Assembly (NCBI RefSeq): GCF_000710775.1
Contig: NZ_JOJP01000001.1
Span: forward strand, 3,942,780 to 4,006,779
Length of the DNA: 64,000 bases
DNA from: Endozoicomonas elysicola
GTDB lineage: Bacteria; Pseudomonadota; Gammaproteobacteria; Pseudomonadales; Endozoicomonadaceae
Direction of reading: 5' to 3'
In this document: positions 1-9,645 of the stretch, in pieces
How positions within the stretch are numbered: the first letter of the stretch is position 1
Layout: the number at the start of each line of letters is the position of its first letter
Program-made: the position numbers and the translations under genes
The notes under the pieces: model-generated
Databases searched by the model: none
What the model was told of the DNA's origin: nothing
Seen by the model: only the letters and a program-made list of their open reading frames with translations

Positions 1-71
1 AGGAAAATACTTACCAAGGATACTTCTTATTACCAACAATCACCAACAGGGTGGAATAATCCACAAATATA

Positions 72-776
72 CTATGTTGCACTCTTAAACAGCATCTGCC
101 TGATATGGCCAATAGCCCTGGTTGGATTCAACCCTTTTGGACAGACATTGACACAGTTCATGATACCTCTGCAGCGGAAAACGCTAAATGGATCATCCAG
201 CTCAGCCAGACGTTCTTCAGTAGCGGTATCTCTGCTATCGGCAAGGAATCGATAAGCTTGCAATAGACCCGAAGGACCAACGAATTTGTCAGGATTCCAC
301 CAGAAAGAAGGGCATGCTGTTGAGCAACATGCACAGAGAATGCACTCATACAAGCCATCCAACTTCTCCCGATCCTCGGGCGACTGCAGACGCTCAATAG
401 CGGGGGCGGGCGTCTCATTAATCAGATAGGGCTTAATCTTTTCATATTGCTTATAGAAAAGACTCATATCCACTACAAGATCTCTGATCACTGGCAAACC
501 GGGCAACGGTCGGATAACCAGCTTATTACCCCTGGCAGCTTCTGAGAGAGGAGTAATACAGGCCAGACCATTGGTACCACCAATACTCAAACCGTCAGAA
601 CCACAGACTCCCTCACGACATGAACGCCGATAAGTCAATGTCGGATCCTGCTCTTTGAGCAGGTTCAAGACATCAAGAACCATCAAGTCTTTGCCTTCCG
701 GGATAGCAACATCAAAGTCCATCATGTAGGGCTTTTTGTCGGTTTCCGGATTATAGCGATAGACACTTACCTTCAT
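72..776 (-). CDS. sdhB: Succinate dehydrogenase iron-sulfur subunit
   Basis: Electron-transfer subunit of respiratory complex II, which passes electrons from the FAD of SdhA to quinone in the inner membrane. The 234 residues show the [2Fe-2S] ligands C53, C58, D61 and C73, the [4Fe-4S] ligands C145, C148, C151 and C212, and the [3Fe-4S] ligands C155, C202 and C208, matching E. coli SdhB with a small constant offset. Translation starts at ATG 776 behind a purine-rich GGGAGAGAGG. It is the last gene of sdhCDAB and begins 13 bases after the sdhA stop. The 71 bases beyond its stop reach the window edge and show nothing I can call. Confidence 0.97.
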   Translation of the reverse strand: MKVSVYRYNPETDKKPYMMDFDVAIPEGKDLMVLDVLNLLKEQDPTLTYRRSCREGVCGSDGLSIGGTNGLACITPLSEAARGNKLVIRPLPGLPVIRDLVVDMSLFYKQYEKIKPYLINETPAPAIERLQSPEDREKLDGLYECILCACCSTACPSFWWNPDKFVGPSGLLQAYRFLADSRDTATEERLAELDDPFSVFRCRGIMNCVNVCPKGLNPTRAIGHIRQMLFKSAT

Positions 777-789
777 AATCCTCTCTCCC

Positions 790-2562
790 TCAGTAGGTTC
801 TTGCCTTGGGAGGGAAAGCCTCCATCGTTGCAGGGGCGAAGTTGACTGCTCGTTTGCTTACCGCTTTATCAACCGGAGAGTAAAGAGAGTGAGCCAGCCA
901 GTTTTCATCATCACGCTCCTGATAGTCATTACGCGCATGAGCCCCACGTGATTCCTTTCTAACCTCAGCAGAGACGGCTGTTGCATAAGCAACCTCATAC
1001 AGATTCTCAAGCTCAAGCGCTTCGATACGTGCTGTATTAAAGGCATTACTCTTGTCTTCAAGATGCAGGTTACTCAAGCGCTCACCCAATTCATCCAGCA
1101 AACTCAAACCTTTCTTCATGCTCTCCCCTTCACGGAAAACACCGAAATAAAGCTGCATGGTGTTTTGGAGATCAGCCCGAACCTTAGCAACACTTTCCCC
1201 ACTACTGGACTGGTTCAACCGATCCAGTCGAGACAGGGCTGCTTCAACATCACTTTCTGATGCATCGACAGAATCAAAACCTTCTTTCAGGTTTTTCTCA
1301 ATCTGAATACCTGCAGCACGACCAAAGACCACAAGATCCAGCAGGGAGTTGCCACCCAGGCGGTTAGCACCGTGAACAGATACACAGGCTGCCTCACCAC
1401 AGGCATAAAGCCCTTCAATAACTTCGTCGTTGCCAGCTGCATCCTGGCGCAGCGCCTGACCACCAACATTGGTGGGAATACCACCCATCATATAGTGACA
1501 GGTTGGTACTACAGGAACTGGAACCTTTACTGGATCGGCATGAGCGAAGGTTTTGGAAAGTTCACAGATGCCTGGCAAACGCAGGTTCAGGGTCTCTTCA
1601 CCCAGATGATCCAGTTTGAGAAGCACATGATCTTTGTCAGGGCCACAACCTCGACCTTCAAGAATCTCAATAACCATGGAGCGAGCCACTACATCACGAC
1701 CTGCAAGATCCTTGGCATTTGGCGCGTAACGCTCCATAAAGCGCTCACCTTCACTATTGATCAGGTAACCACCTTCGCCACGACAACCTTCCGTTACCAG
1801 TACACCCGCACCATGAATACCGGTAGGGTGGAACTGCCACATTTCCATATCCTGCATCGGGAAGCCAGCGCGCAGCGCCATCCCGATACCGTCACCGGTA
1901 TTAATTAATGCATTTGTCGTGGAAGAATAAATACGACCAGCACCACCGGTTGCCATAACTGTAGCTTTTGACTTGATATAAACGGTTTCGCCACTCTCAA
2001 TATCAATGGCGATAACACCAGCAACCTGACCTTTCTGATTTTTAACCAGATCAACTGCGTACCACTCATTCAGGAACGTGGTTCCACCTTTCAAGTTAGC
2101 TTGATAGAGAGTATGGAGCAGTGCGTGACCGGTTCGATCCGCTGCTGCACAAGTTCTGGCTGCCTGACCACCTTTACCAAAGTCTTTGGATTGACCTCCA
2201 AATGGACGCTGATAAATACGCCCTTCTTCAGTACGGGAAAATGGCAGACCCATGTGCTCAAGTTCAAACACAGCCTGAGGACCCACGGAGCACATATACT
2301 CAATGGCATCCTGATCACCGATATAATCCGACCCTTTAACAGTATCAAACATATGCCAGCGCCAGTCGTCATTAGGGTCAGAACTGGCTATCGCACAGGT
2401 AATACCACCCTGAGCTGATACGGTATGAGAACGAGTAGGAAACACCTTAGTAACACAGGCCGTTGAAACACCAGCCTGAGTGAGCTGAAGCGCAGCACGC
2501 ATGCCTGCGCCACCACCACCTATAACGATGGCATCATAGGTAAGGGTACGTAGTGCTGACAT
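790..2562 (-). CDS. sdhA: Succinate dehydrogenase flavoprotein subunit
   Basis: Catalytic subunit of complex II, oxidising succinate to fumarate. The 590 residues open with an FAD-binding GGGGAGM motif (residues 15-21). H46 in [11 protein letters not shown] is the expected covalent FAD attachment site. The substrate region HPTGIHGAG and the R-rich GRDVVARS segment are intact. Length and order match E. coli SdhA. The gene lies 3 bases after sdhD and 13 bases before sdhB, so the four sdh genes form one operon read from the promoter near 3562-3591. Confidence 0.98.
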   Translation of the reverse strand: MSALRTLTYDAIVIGGGGAGMRAALQLTQAGVSTACVTKVFPTRSHTVSAQGGITCAIASSDPNDDWRWHMFDTVKGSDYIGDQDAIEYMCSVGPQAVFELEHMGLPFSRTEEGRIYQRPFGGQSKDFGKGGQAARTCAAADRTGHALLHTLYQANLKGGTTFLNEWYAVDLVKNQKGQVAGVIAIDIESGETVYIKSKATVMATGGAGRIYSSTTNALINTGDGIGMALRAGFPMQDMEMWQFHPTGIHGAGVLVTEGCRGEGGYLINSEGERFMERYAPNAKDLAGRDVVARSMVIEILEGRGCGPDKDHVLLKLDHLGEETLNLRLPGICELSKTFAHADPVKVPVPVVPTCHYMMGGIPTNVGGQALRQDAAGNDEVIEGLYACGEAACVSVHGANRLGGNSLLDLVVFGRAAGIQIEKNLKEGFDSVDASESDVEAALSRLDRLNQSSSGESVAKVRADLQNTMQLYFGVFREGESMKKGLSLLDELGERLSNLHLEDKSNAFNTARIEALELENLYEVAYATAVSAEVRKESRGAHARNDYQERDDENWLAHSLYSPVDKAVSKRAVNFAPATMEAFPPKARTY

Positions 2563-2565
2563 CTA

Positions 2566-2940
2566 TCAAAGCCCCCAAAGAATTTGCACGCCCCAGATCA
2601 CATAACTGAACAAGGCAATAAAGCACACTATCTGCACAGGAAAACGAATTAGAACCGACTTACTGCCAAATGCACGATCGTTAAAATAATCAGTAGAGAT
2701 CGTCCACATCCCTACCCAAGCGTGAGCCAGAATAGAAATCAGTGCCAGCAGAGTAAAAACCCTCATCCAGGTTTCATCAAACAGCTCAGCCCACTGACTA
2801 AACTGTAACCCGGGATTCATAATAAGATAACCGAGCAGAAAAACAGAGTAGGCACCAAGAACAATTGCCGTCAGCCTTTGCAGCATCCAGTCATATAGCC
2901 CACTGCGGGACAAATTGGTGATATTGGTTACCATACCCAA
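2566..2940 (-). CDS. sdhD: Succinate dehydrogenase membrane anchor subunit D
   Basis: Small hydrophobic anchor (124 residues) that with SdhC binds haem b and ubiquinone. Three membrane spans are visible. The HAWVGMWTISTDYF stretch corresponds to the E. coli SdhD segment carrying the haem-ligand histidine and the quinone-site tyrosine. It overlaps the end of sdhC by 13 bases, consistent with translational coupling. Confidence 0.93.
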   Translation of the reverse strand: MGMVTNITNLSRSGLYDWMLQRLTAIVLGAYSVFLLGYLIMNPGLQFSQWAELFDETWMRVFTLLALISILAHAWVGMWTISTDYFNDRAFGSKSVLIRFPVQIVCFIALFSYVIWGVQILWGL

Positions 2941-3302
2941 ACCCCCGCAAGGATAATCAGCACACTTGACAGAACCAGAGTCACGATGGCCCCAAACCTT
3001 CCAGACTCTTTGCCATCCCCCACATCCACATCCATTAACAGATGCTTCACGCCGGCAATAAAATGATAAATCAGGGCAGACAAAATACCCCAGATCACAA
3101 ATTTCGCCAGAGGAGCTGACAGCAAGTCTTTGAGAGAATCAAACGACTCCTCAGAAGCAAGCGACAGTTCTAGTCCATACAAAAGAAAACCCAGACCAAT
3201 AAACAGGATGACACCCGATATGCGGTGCAATATCGAAGTGTATGCAGGCAGGGGTAATTTAATTGTTGTAATATCGAGATTGACAGGTCTTTTGCTATTC
3301 AC
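2928..3302 (-). CDS. sdhC: Succinate dehydrogenase cytochrome b556 subunit
   Basis: Membrane anchor subunit of complex II. I place the start at the GTG at 3302 (124 residues, beginning NSKRPVNLD), because homology to E. coli SdhC (KKQRPVNLD near its N-terminus) begins here. The in-frame ATG at 3353 would add 17 residues with no counterpart. The SILHRISG motif and the haem-ligand histidine in the YHFIAGVKHLLMD segment (about H87) are present, with three predicted membrane spans. It is the first gene of sdhCDAB. Confidence 0.92.
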   Translation of the reverse strand: MNSKRPVNLDITTIKLPLPAYTSILHRISGVILFIGLGFLLYGLELSLASEESFDSLKDLLSAPLAKFVIWGILSALIYHFIAGVKHLLMDVDVGDGKESGRFGAIVTLVLSSVLIILAGVWVW

Positions 3303-3561
3303 TCTATTTGCCCCAACGCTCGGTGGCGTACACAGCAGAATCAGCAAGAACATCCAGGTTCTCTGGACCCTACGACAAGCAGGCAGGAACCGCCAATTTG
3401 CTAGTAAAAACGACTCCCCCTCAAATGAAGCCGAGGATTAAAACCCAGCTCTTACGGCTTCGGGGTCGGAGTATATACACTCTCACATGTAATTACAATT
3501 GCTCACTTTATTAAGCACTTACACCTAAAACACCATTCTGTAAATCGCATACCTATTACGG

Positions 3562-3591
3562 ATTACATGATACATTTAGTTCGTTTGACAA
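3562..3591 (-). promoter_or_regulatory. Predicted sigma-70 promoter of sdhCDAB
   Basis: On the minus strand TTGTCA (3591-3586) is followed after 18 bases by TGTAAT (3567-3562). The predicted leader to sdhC is about 250 bases. The -35 element overlaps that of the divergent gltA promoter almost completely, so polymerase at one should exclude the other. I see nothing else in 3303-3561. Confidence 0.55.
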
Positions 3592-3612
3592 AAAAATATA
3601 TCTCTCTATAGT
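3585..3612 (+). promoter_or_regulatory. gltA: Predicted sigma-70 promoter of gltA
   Basis: TTGACA (3585-3590), a 16-base spacer and TATAGT (3607-3612) form a near-consensus promoter, giving a leader of roughly 155 bases. The leader contains two direct copies of CTTTTATAAAA at about 3689-3714, of unknown role, and an AGGAG ribosome site at 3766-3770. Confidence 0.65.
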
Positions 3613-3777
3613 GGTCGAACCGTAAACGGGGGCCAATAACACTTAATTCGAATACTTTTTAAACAGGCCCTGGCTTTTCTGCGACCATCTTTTATAAAAC
3701 CGCTTTTATAAAAAGCTCGAAAAGCAACCATATTAAGTAACTATAACGAGACCAAACGGCATGACAGGAGGCCATAA

Positions 3778-5070
3778 ATGGCTGACAAGAAAGCTCTACT
3801 CTCCATTGACGGCACGGACCAGACTCTGGAGTTACCGATTTACTCAGGCACGCTTGGGCCTGATGTTGTTGATGTAAGGGGCCTGACTTCCGGCGGTCTG
3901 TTCACTTACGATCCCGGGTTTGTTTCTACTGCATCCTGTGAGTCAAAAATCACTTACATTGATGGTGACAAAGGGATTCTTCTGCATCGCGGATACCCTA
4001 TTGAGCAGCTGGCTGAGCAATCCGACTACCTCGAAAGTTGTTATCTGCTTCTTTACGGAGACCTTCCCAGCCGTCAGGAAAAGGAAAAGTTTGAAAACAC
4101 CATCATGCGTCACACCATGATCCATGAGCAGATGAGTGACCTGTTCTCCGGATTCCGTCGTGATGCTCACCCGATGGCGGTTATGTGCGGTGTTGTTGGT
4201 GCTCTTTCTGCGTTTTACCACGACTCTCTGGATATCACCAATGAGGTGCACCGTGAGGTTTGTGCCTACCGCTTGATTTCCAAGATGCCTACCCTTGCAG
4301 CCATGGCCTACAAATATTCCATTGGCCAGCCGTTTGTCTATCCTCGAAACGACCTTAGCTATGGTGGCAACTTTCTGCACATGATGTTTGCAACACCCTG
4401 CGAAGAGTACGAAGTCAAACCAGTACTGGCGAAAGCCATGGATCGTATCTTCCTGCTGCACGCTGACCATGAGCAGAATGCCTCTACCTCAACGGTACGA
4501 CTGGCAGGCTCTTCCGGAGCGAACCCTTTTGCCTGTATTGCAGCCGGTATTGCAGCTCTATGGGGGCCGGCCCACGGTGGTGCAAACGAAGCGGTTCTGG
4601 TCATGCTGAACGAGATTGGCGATGAAGCAAATATTGATGAATACATTGCCAAAGCTAAAGATAAGGATGATCCTTTCCGCCTGATGGGCTTTGGTCACCG
4701 TGTTTACAAGAACTTTGACCCTCGCGCCAAAGTCATGAAACAAACCTGTGATGAAGTGCTGACTGAGCTTGGCCTGGAAGATGACCCTCTCTTCAAAATC
4801 GCCAAGCGTCTGGAGAAAATCGCCCTGGAAGATGAATACTTCATCAAGAAGAAGCTCTACCCTAATGTGGACTTCTACTCAGGCATTATCCTCAAGGCAC
4901 TGGGCATCCCTACCGAGATGTTTACTGTAATCTTTGCTACCGGCCGCACTCCGGGTTGGATAGCTCACTGGCATGAGATGATCAGTGGCGAGTACCGTAT
5001 TGGCCGTCCTCGTCAGCTTTATACCGGTGAACCTAAGCGCGACTATGTGCCTGTAAACGAACGCAAGTAA
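3778..5070 (+). CDS. gltA: Type II citrate synthase
   Basis: Condenses acetyl-CoA and oxaloacetate to citrate, the entry step of the TCA cycle. The 430 residues match E. coli GltA throughout. The catalytic residues are H266 in GPAHGG, H307 in GFGHRVY and D365 in NVDFYSG. The [14 protein letters not shown] block is intact. The start is supported by AGGAG 8 bases upstream. The divergent arrangement with sdhCDAB is the usual gammaproteobacterial one. Confidence 0.98.
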   Translation: MADKKALLSIDGTDQTLELPIYSGTLGPDVVDVRGLTSGGLFTYDPGFVSTASCESKITYIDGDKGILLHRGYPIEQLAEQSDYLESCYLLLYGDLPSRQEKEKFENTIMRHTMIHEQMSDLFSGFRRDAHPMAVMCGVVGALSAFYHDSLDITNEVHREVCAYRLISKMPTLAAMAYKYSIGQPFVYPRNDLSYGGNFLHMMFATPCEEYEVKPVLAKAMDRIFLLHADHEQNASTSTVRLAGSSGANPFACIAAGIAALWGPAHGGANEAVLVMLNEIGDEANIDEYIAKAKDKDDPFRLMGFGHRVYKNFDPRAKVMKQTCDEVLTELGLEDDPLFKIAKRLEKIALEDEYFIKKKLYPNVDFYSGIILKALGIPTEMFTVIFATGRTPGWIAHWHEMISGEYRIGRPRQLYTGEPKRDYVPVNERK

Positions 5071-5084
5071 ATACCTCTCTTCAT

Positions 5085-5114
5085 ACCCCGGATTCATCAC
5101 GGTGATTCCGGGGT
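5085..5114 (+). terminator. Stem-loop after gltA
   Basis: ACCCCGGA (5085-5092) pairs perfectly with TCCGGGGT (5107-5114), and inner ATCAC/GTGAT pairing can extend the hairpin. It begins 15 bases after the gltA stop. No clear T-run follows, so termination may be inefficient or Rho-assisted. Confidence 0.55.
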
Positions 5115-5213
5115 ACATATACATCCCTTCTCCCTCCCTTTGGCCACCAGCCTGCTACCGCCTCTTAGTCTAAGCTAAAGTAAAATACCCTTTCAGACCG
5201 ATGGAAACAGGCA

Positions 5214-5939
5214 ATGGATCTGCTATTTTCTCCTGAATCACTGATCGCCCTGCTCACCCTGACATCCCTTGAAATTGTCTTGGGAATCGACAACATCATC
5301 TTTCTTACCATTCTTGTGGATAGACTTCCCGAACATCAACGGGCTTATGCACGGAACATTGGTTTGGGCCTGGCCATGATTACCCGCCTTGGCCTGTTAT
5401 TCTCACTAAGCTGGATTATGGGGCTGACCGAAACGTTATTTACTGTCATGGAACAGGGGATATCAGGACGGGATATCATTCTGCTAACCGGCGGTCTTTT
5501 TCTGATTTGGAAATCGACTCATGAGATCCATCAGTCCATGGGAGACAACGACGGCACCCAATCGGAGGAATCCAAAAGCAATAATACAAATGGATATTTC
5601 TTTTTCATCCTTGGGCAAATAGCGATCATTGACATTGTCTTCTCCCTTGACAGTGTTATTACGGCCGTTGGTCTGGTTGATCAGCTATGGGTTATGGCCA
5701 CTGCTGTGATTCTTGCGGTCATGGTTATGATGTTTGCTGCAGGTCCCATTGGCCGATTTGTCAGCAACCACCCCACACTGAAGGTTCTCGCACTGAGCTT
5801 TCTGATTCTTATCGGTGTTTCGCTGATGGCAGATGGCCTGGACTTTCATATCCCTAAAGGCTACATCTACTTCGCCATGGCATTCTCACTAATAGTGGAA
5901 ATGTTTAACTCACGACTAAGAAAACAACCTGAACCATGA
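5214..5939 (+). CDS. TerC family integral membrane protein
   Basis: Polytopic membrane protein of 241 residues in the TerC/YgaP-YkoY group, implicated in metal (manganese or tellurite-related) handling. The exact substrate is not inferable. The hallmark acidic repeats are visible: LEIVLGIDNIIF near residue 20 and the related IIDIVFSLDSVITAVG near residue 140. About seven membrane spans are predicted, with a hydrophilic loop at residues 108-126. The end overlaps the next start by four bases (ATGA), so the two genes are probably co-translated. Confidence 0.9.
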   Translation: MDLLFSPESLIALLTLTSLEIVLGIDNIIFLTILVDRLPEHQRAYARNIGLGLAMITRLGLLFSLSWIMGLTETLFTVMEQGISGRDIILLTGGLFLIWKSTHEIHQSMGDNDGTQSEESKSNNTNGYFFFILGQIAIIDIVFSLDSVITAVGLVDQLWVMATAVILAVMVMMFAAGPIGRFVSNHPTLKVLALSFLILIGVSLMADGLDFHIPKGYIYFAMAFSLIVEMFNSRLRKQPEP

Positions 5940-6556
5940 AAACCGTATTAATCTTTGATATGGATGGCGTCATTGCCGACTCCTGGGAAGCTTGCTACCC
6001 ATGCTGCAAAAACTTTATGGTTTCATTAAACCAACCTCAACTGTGCAGTCAGGAAGCGATTCTCAGGCTCTTTGAAGATAACTTCATGACCAGCCTGACT
6101 CGCATCATTGATCCCACCGATATCCAGTCAGAATCTTTCTTGCAGCTGGCCAGAGAACTGAATGAGGCCATGACCCTTGCGCCCTGCTTTTCAGGGATAA
6201 AATCTGTACTTAAAACACTCAGCAAAGACCATTCACTGTACCTTGTGACCGCCAATTTCACTCTGGCAGCCCAGACATTTCTGAACAATCATCAGTTGGA
6301 CTGCTTTATTGAAGTCATGGGTGCAGACCAATCCTTCAGCAAGGTTGAGAAAATTCGCTCTATTGCAAAACAACACACAGACCGTTCTGTTTACTATATT
6401 GGTGATACCCTTGGCGACATGATTGAAGGCAGGGCAGCAGGAGTTCAAACGGTGGCCGCAGGATGGGGATGGCATGATGCCCCAACGCTATCCAAAGGCA
6501 GTCCAGATTATTTTATTGAACAGCCTGAAGAATTACTGACGTTTATGAAATATTGA
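5936..6556 (+). CDS. HAD family hydrolase, phosphoglycolate phosphatase-like
   Basis: Probable small-molecule phosphatase of 206 residues. Motif I is FDMDGVIADS, with nucleophile D8 and general acid D10. The cap domain spans roughly residues 18-85. Motif II is the VTANF region, and motif IV is GDTLGDMIEGRAAG. It resembles Gph/YqaB-type enzymes, but substrate cannot be assigned from sequence. Its ATG overlaps the stop of the TerC gene. Confidence 0.85.
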   Translation: MKTVLIFDMDGVIADSWEACYPCCKNFMVSLNQPQLCSQEAILRLFEDNFMTSLTRIIDPTDIQSESFLQLARELNEAMTLAPCFSGIKSVLKTLSKDHSLYLVTANFTLAAQTFLNNHQLDCFIEVMGADQSFSKVEKIRSIAKQHTDRSVYYIGDTLGDMIEGRAAGVQTVAAGWGWHDAPTLSKGSPDYFIEQPEELLTFMKY

Positions 6557-6613
6557 GTATTCCCCGGGAGTGCTCTCAACTCAGCTCTGGTTTTAACACA
6601 GGAGAAAGTACAA

Positions 6614-7174
6614 ATGACAACCTCTGTTTCCAGTAAGCTGACACTGATTACTGAACAACAATACTCTGTTGAAATTGATATGGCCTATACCACCAATAAT
6701 AATTTCACTGGCAGGCCGGTTTATACAAGTGCTGACTGTTATTTACATCCAGCAGCCGCGCAAGGACTTAAACGTGCAATAGCACTATTAAAACCGTTGA
6801 ATATGAAATTAAAGGTCTGGGATACCTTTCGTCCAAGAGAAGCTCAGGCTGAGCTATTCAGATTTATGCCTGACCCCAATTACGTTTCGGACCCCGAAAC
6901 CGGAGTTTGCACCCATTGCCGGGGAGTAGCGATTGACCTGACAATTATTGACCATTATGGCCGGGAGCTTGATATGGGCACTGAGTTTGATGACTTTCGG
7001 CCACTGGCACACCACGGAAATGAGCAGGTTTCTGAAGAGGCTCAGCGTAATCGCTTACTTCTGGCCGGTGTGATGAATATTGCTGGTTTTGACACCATTG
7101 ATACTGAATGGTGGCACTATCAACTTCCTGACGCAATGAACTACCCAATCATTAGACCGAATGAGATGCCATAA
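6614..7174 (+). CDS. D-alanyl-D-alanine dipeptidase (VanX/DdpX type), copy 1
   Basis: Zinc dipeptidase of peptidase family M15D that hydrolyses D-Ala-D-Ala. It could recycle peptidoglycan dipeptide or degrade cell-wall precursors. In 186 residues the metal ligands are H101 and D108 (HCRGVAID) and H168 (EWWH), with catalytic E165 and R73 (FRPREAQ) as the substrate arginine. There is no signal peptide, so it is cytoplasmic. A second copy lies at 8701-9276, roughly two thirds identical by eye, and a kinase gene sits between them. No vanA/vanH or ddp transporter genes are nearby, so glycopeptide resistance is not indicated. Confidence 0.9.
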   Translation: MTTSVSSKLTLITEQQYSVEIDMAYTTNNNFTGRPVYTSADCYLHPAAAQGLKRAIALLKPLNMKLKVWDTFRPREAQAELFRFMPDPNYVSDPETGVCTHCRGVAIDLTIIDHYGRELDMGTEFDDFRPLAHHGNEQVSEEAQRNRLLLAGVMNIAGFDTIDTEWWHYQLPDAMNYPIIRPNEMP

Positions 7175-7360
7175 GAGCCAGACCAAAGTCCAATCCATTG
7201 ATAATAATCACATATTGTCACACACGCATTCATTAGTACGATTCCTCAAAAATTCCCCTTAAGCCTCACCCTCCTTTTATTCCTATAATTTTCATATGAG
7301 GTTAATTTCTTTGAAAGAAACCACCCACAACCTCTTTAATTCCACATTCAAGGATGACAT

Positions 7361-8602
7361 GTGCCAGACGGACCTATTCGAATTACAACACCAGTTGTTT
7401 TACTGACAGAACAACCTGGAGAACAGAAAAACAATATAACTGACAACCAGTTAGCTCACTGGGGTTCCCATCTGACATCTTTTGCCGAATGGCGCAAGGA
7501 AGTTAGCTGCCAGCTTCCTGAAGGCTGTGTTTTTATTAGTCATCCACAAACGCCTCTAAACTCCCGGGAAATAAGCCTGGTTCAAGAGCCAACCCGTCAT
7601 CTTCAATCATTCAGCACTAAAGACTCAGAACTTATCATCCAACAACCCTCTACAAGCCATAAGAAATGGAAAGCCAGAACCATCTCATTTATAAACTGGC
7701 AACGCTCTACACCAAAAGAAATTAGTAAGGATCTCCTTTTTTCAAGCCAGTCCAAGGCCCTTTCAGCCAGAAGAGCCAGGCCTACGTTTACAGCTGAAAC
7801 ATTTTCCTCACAGCAGCCCCTGAAGCCACACCAATTTAACAAAATCGAGTTACTGGGCTCCGGTAATTTTGGAAATGTATACAAAGTGCAGGATGAGAGC
7901 GGACACACCTTTGCCCAGAAAAGAATCCGTAAAGATGACCCGGCCATCAGGGCAGAAGTCGAAACTATGGAGGCTCTCAAACAGACAGGCCCCCATAAGA
8001 ACCTGATCAATCTGGAATGCACCTACCGCGATGAGTCTGGGGACCATATGGTTATGGAGCTTGGGGGAAAGAGTCTCGACTCCAGATTGAAATCAGGCAA
8101 GCGATTTACGGGAAACGCACTTCGCCGCCTGATGCACCAAATAGCCAATGGCGCGTCAGCAATGGCCAAAAGCGGTTATCAGCATAATGATATCAAGCCG
8201 GACAATATATTGATTGATGAAAATAAGCAGCTGAAGCTGTGTGATTTTGGGGTAGCAACCCTGAAGGGAAGATGGCCTTTGAAATTCCCCAGACAATATA
8301 TGCCTCCAGAGGTCATGTCAGGCAGCTCAGGCGATCTTTCCAAAATTGACAGCTGGTCAATCGGTTGTGTTTTTGCAGAAATGATTACTGGCCATCCCTT
8401 GTTTCCCTCATCACTCTGGGAGCGCCCAAAACATGATCGACATTTGAAGATGTTAGAATGTATTGACCACGCATCTAAACAGATCAACCTTCAGGAAGGC
8501 GCTTCAGCTCTTCGTCTTTTTAATAGTCTGATGGAACTCAAGCCTGAGTACCGGATTAGCCCTGAACATATTCTGAATAAGTCCTATTTCAACCAACATT
8601 AA
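7361..8602 (+). CDS. Eukaryotic-like Ser/Thr protein kinase
   Basis: Protein of 413 residues with a complete protein kinase domain after a 160-residue N-terminus of unknown fold. Motifs are the glycine loop GSGNFGNV (166-173), the ATP-site lysine K187, the catalytic loop HNDIKPDN (D277, K279, N282), DFG (295-297) and PPE (315-317). HND replaces HRD, so it is a non-RD kinase. No membrane span or extracellular sensor follows, unlike typical PknB-type receptors. Translation probably begins at GTG 7361 behind AGGA. It lies between the two dipeptidase genes on the same strand, which suggests but does not prove a shared function. Confidence 0.88.
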   Translation: MPDGPIRITTPVVLLTEQPGEQKNNITDNQLAHWGSHLTSFAEWRKEVSCQLPEGCVFISHPQTPLNSREISLVQEPTRHLQSFSTKDSELIIQQPSTSHKKWKARTISFINWQRSTPKEISKDLLFSSQSKALSARRARPTFTAETFSSQQPLKPHQFNKIELLGSGNFGNVYKVQDESGHTFAQKRIRKDDPAIRAEVETMEALKQTGPHKNLINLECTYRDESGDHMVMELGGKSLDSRLKSGKRFTGNALRRLMHQIANGASAMAKSGYQHNDIKPDNILIDENKQLKLCDFGVATLKGRWPLKFPRQYMPPEVMSGSSGDLSKIDSWSIGCVFAEMITGHPLFPSSLWERPKHDRHLKMLECIDHASKQINLQEGASALRLFNSLMELKPEYRISPEHILNKSYFNQH

Positions 8603-8700
8603 CCTTTTTCGGTGACTCCCCCCATAAGCTTCTATGCATAAAGCGGGAAACCTTCGAATTTCTGACTATGCTTGCCCTTTGCCCCTTGGATGGAGACTGA

Positions 8701-9276
8701 ATGATGACAATAAATACGGTTGGCAATCTGGTCCTGCTTAGTGAAAAGAACCACCCGATTACAATTGATCTTGCCTATGCTGGCACTAATAACTTTACCG
8801 GTAAGTCGATTTATAAAAACGACCTCTGCTATTTGCATATCGATGCTATGGAATGCCTGTTGAAAGCCATTGAAATTCTCAAGCCTCTGAATCTAAGACT
8901 TAAAATCTGGGATGCATTTCGCCCATTGGCAGCACAGGCAATTTTATTCAAACATATGCCTAACCCTGACTACGTGGGTGATCCTGAGTCAGGCCTATGC
9001 CCCCACTGCCGAGGAGTTGCAATAGACGTTACCATTACGGACCGCTTCGGACGCGAGCTGGAAATGGGCACCATTTTCGATGACTTTCGTCCATTGGCCC
9101 ACCATGGTAATGATCTCATTTCTGAAGAAGCGCAACGTAACCGACTTATGCTGGCAGGCGTAATGAATGTCGCAGGCTTTAAGCCACTTGAAACTGAATG
9201 GTGGCACTACCAGCTACCCAACGTAAGTAGTTACCCCATGATCCAGAAAGATAAAATGCCTGAAGGAATTGTATGA
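8701..9276 (+). CDS. D-alanyl-D-alanine dipeptidase (VanX/DdpX type), copy 2
   Basis: Paralogue of the protein at 6614-7174, with 191 residues. All active-site residues are conserved: H102, D109, H169, E166 and R74. Blocks such as HCRGVAID, FDDFRPLAHHG and TEWWHYQLP are shared nearly unchanged, so both copies look functional. Two adjacent ATG codons (8701, 8704) follow a GGAG. Conservation of catalytic positions with drift elsewhere implies an old duplication rather than a recent one. Confidence 0.9.
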   Translation: MMTINTVGNLVLLSEKNHPITIDLAYAGTNNFTGKSIYKNDLCYLHIDAMECLLKAIEILKPLNLRLKIWDAFRPLAAQAILFKHMPNPDYVGDPESGLCPHCRGVAIDVTITDRFGRELEMGTIFDDFRPLAHHGNDLISEEAQRNRLMLAGVMNVAGFKPLETEWWHYQLPNVSSYPMIQKDKMPEGIV

Positions 9277-9470
9277 AGAAAAAATCATTTAACAAATCAA
9301 TCAAATAATACATAGTGGATTTATTTAAGCCTTAAAGTGTACCCCCTGTGAAATCCATACCTCCAGGCCCAGCAAAACACCTAAAGAGGTGATAAATCAC
9401 TTCAACACTCTTCGGGACAACAAATAACCGCCCAAAACTTACAAAAAAAATACAGTTTACTTAAGAAAAA

Positions 9471-9498
9471 TTGACACCACCATTATTTGTTCTAGTGT
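9471..9498 (+). promoter_or_regulatory. Predicted promoter of the secreted-protein gene
   Basis: TTGACA (9471-9476), 16 bases, TAGTGT (9493-9498). Transcription would begin at about 9505, exactly at the first of two tandem hairpins. The rest of 9277-9470 is AT-rich with no further signal. Confidence 0.5.
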
Positions 9499-9504
9499 TC
9501 CTAC

Positions 9505-9554
9505 ATACAGTTTGATTCTATCAAACTGTATTTATCCAATTATTATTAATTGGA
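9505..9554 (+). repeat. Two tandem perfect inverted repeats in the 5' leader
   Basis: The first has 12-bp arms (9505-9516 and 9520-9531) around TCT. The second has 8-bp arms, TCCAATTA (9535-9542) and TAATTGGA (9547-9554), around TTAT. They would fold at the extreme 5' end of the predicted transcript, about 90 bases before the start codon. They may act as an RNA-stability or regulatory structure, or as DNA operators. Confidence 0.6.
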
Positions 9555-9645
9555 CGTTTATTACTATTTTTCCGTATCAGACAACAAAGATTTTTGTTTA
9601 TCCTTTTCCGAATAACCTCCTTCAACATTCGAGGTAGATTAAAAA

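Noticed and set aside
1372-1908. 178-codon plus-strand frame opposite sdhA
   Set aside because: Antisense shadow of a strongly conserved gene; no recognisable product.
6614-9276. Vancomycin resistance locus
   Set aside because: VanX-like enzymes only; no VanA-type ligase, VanH or VanRS.
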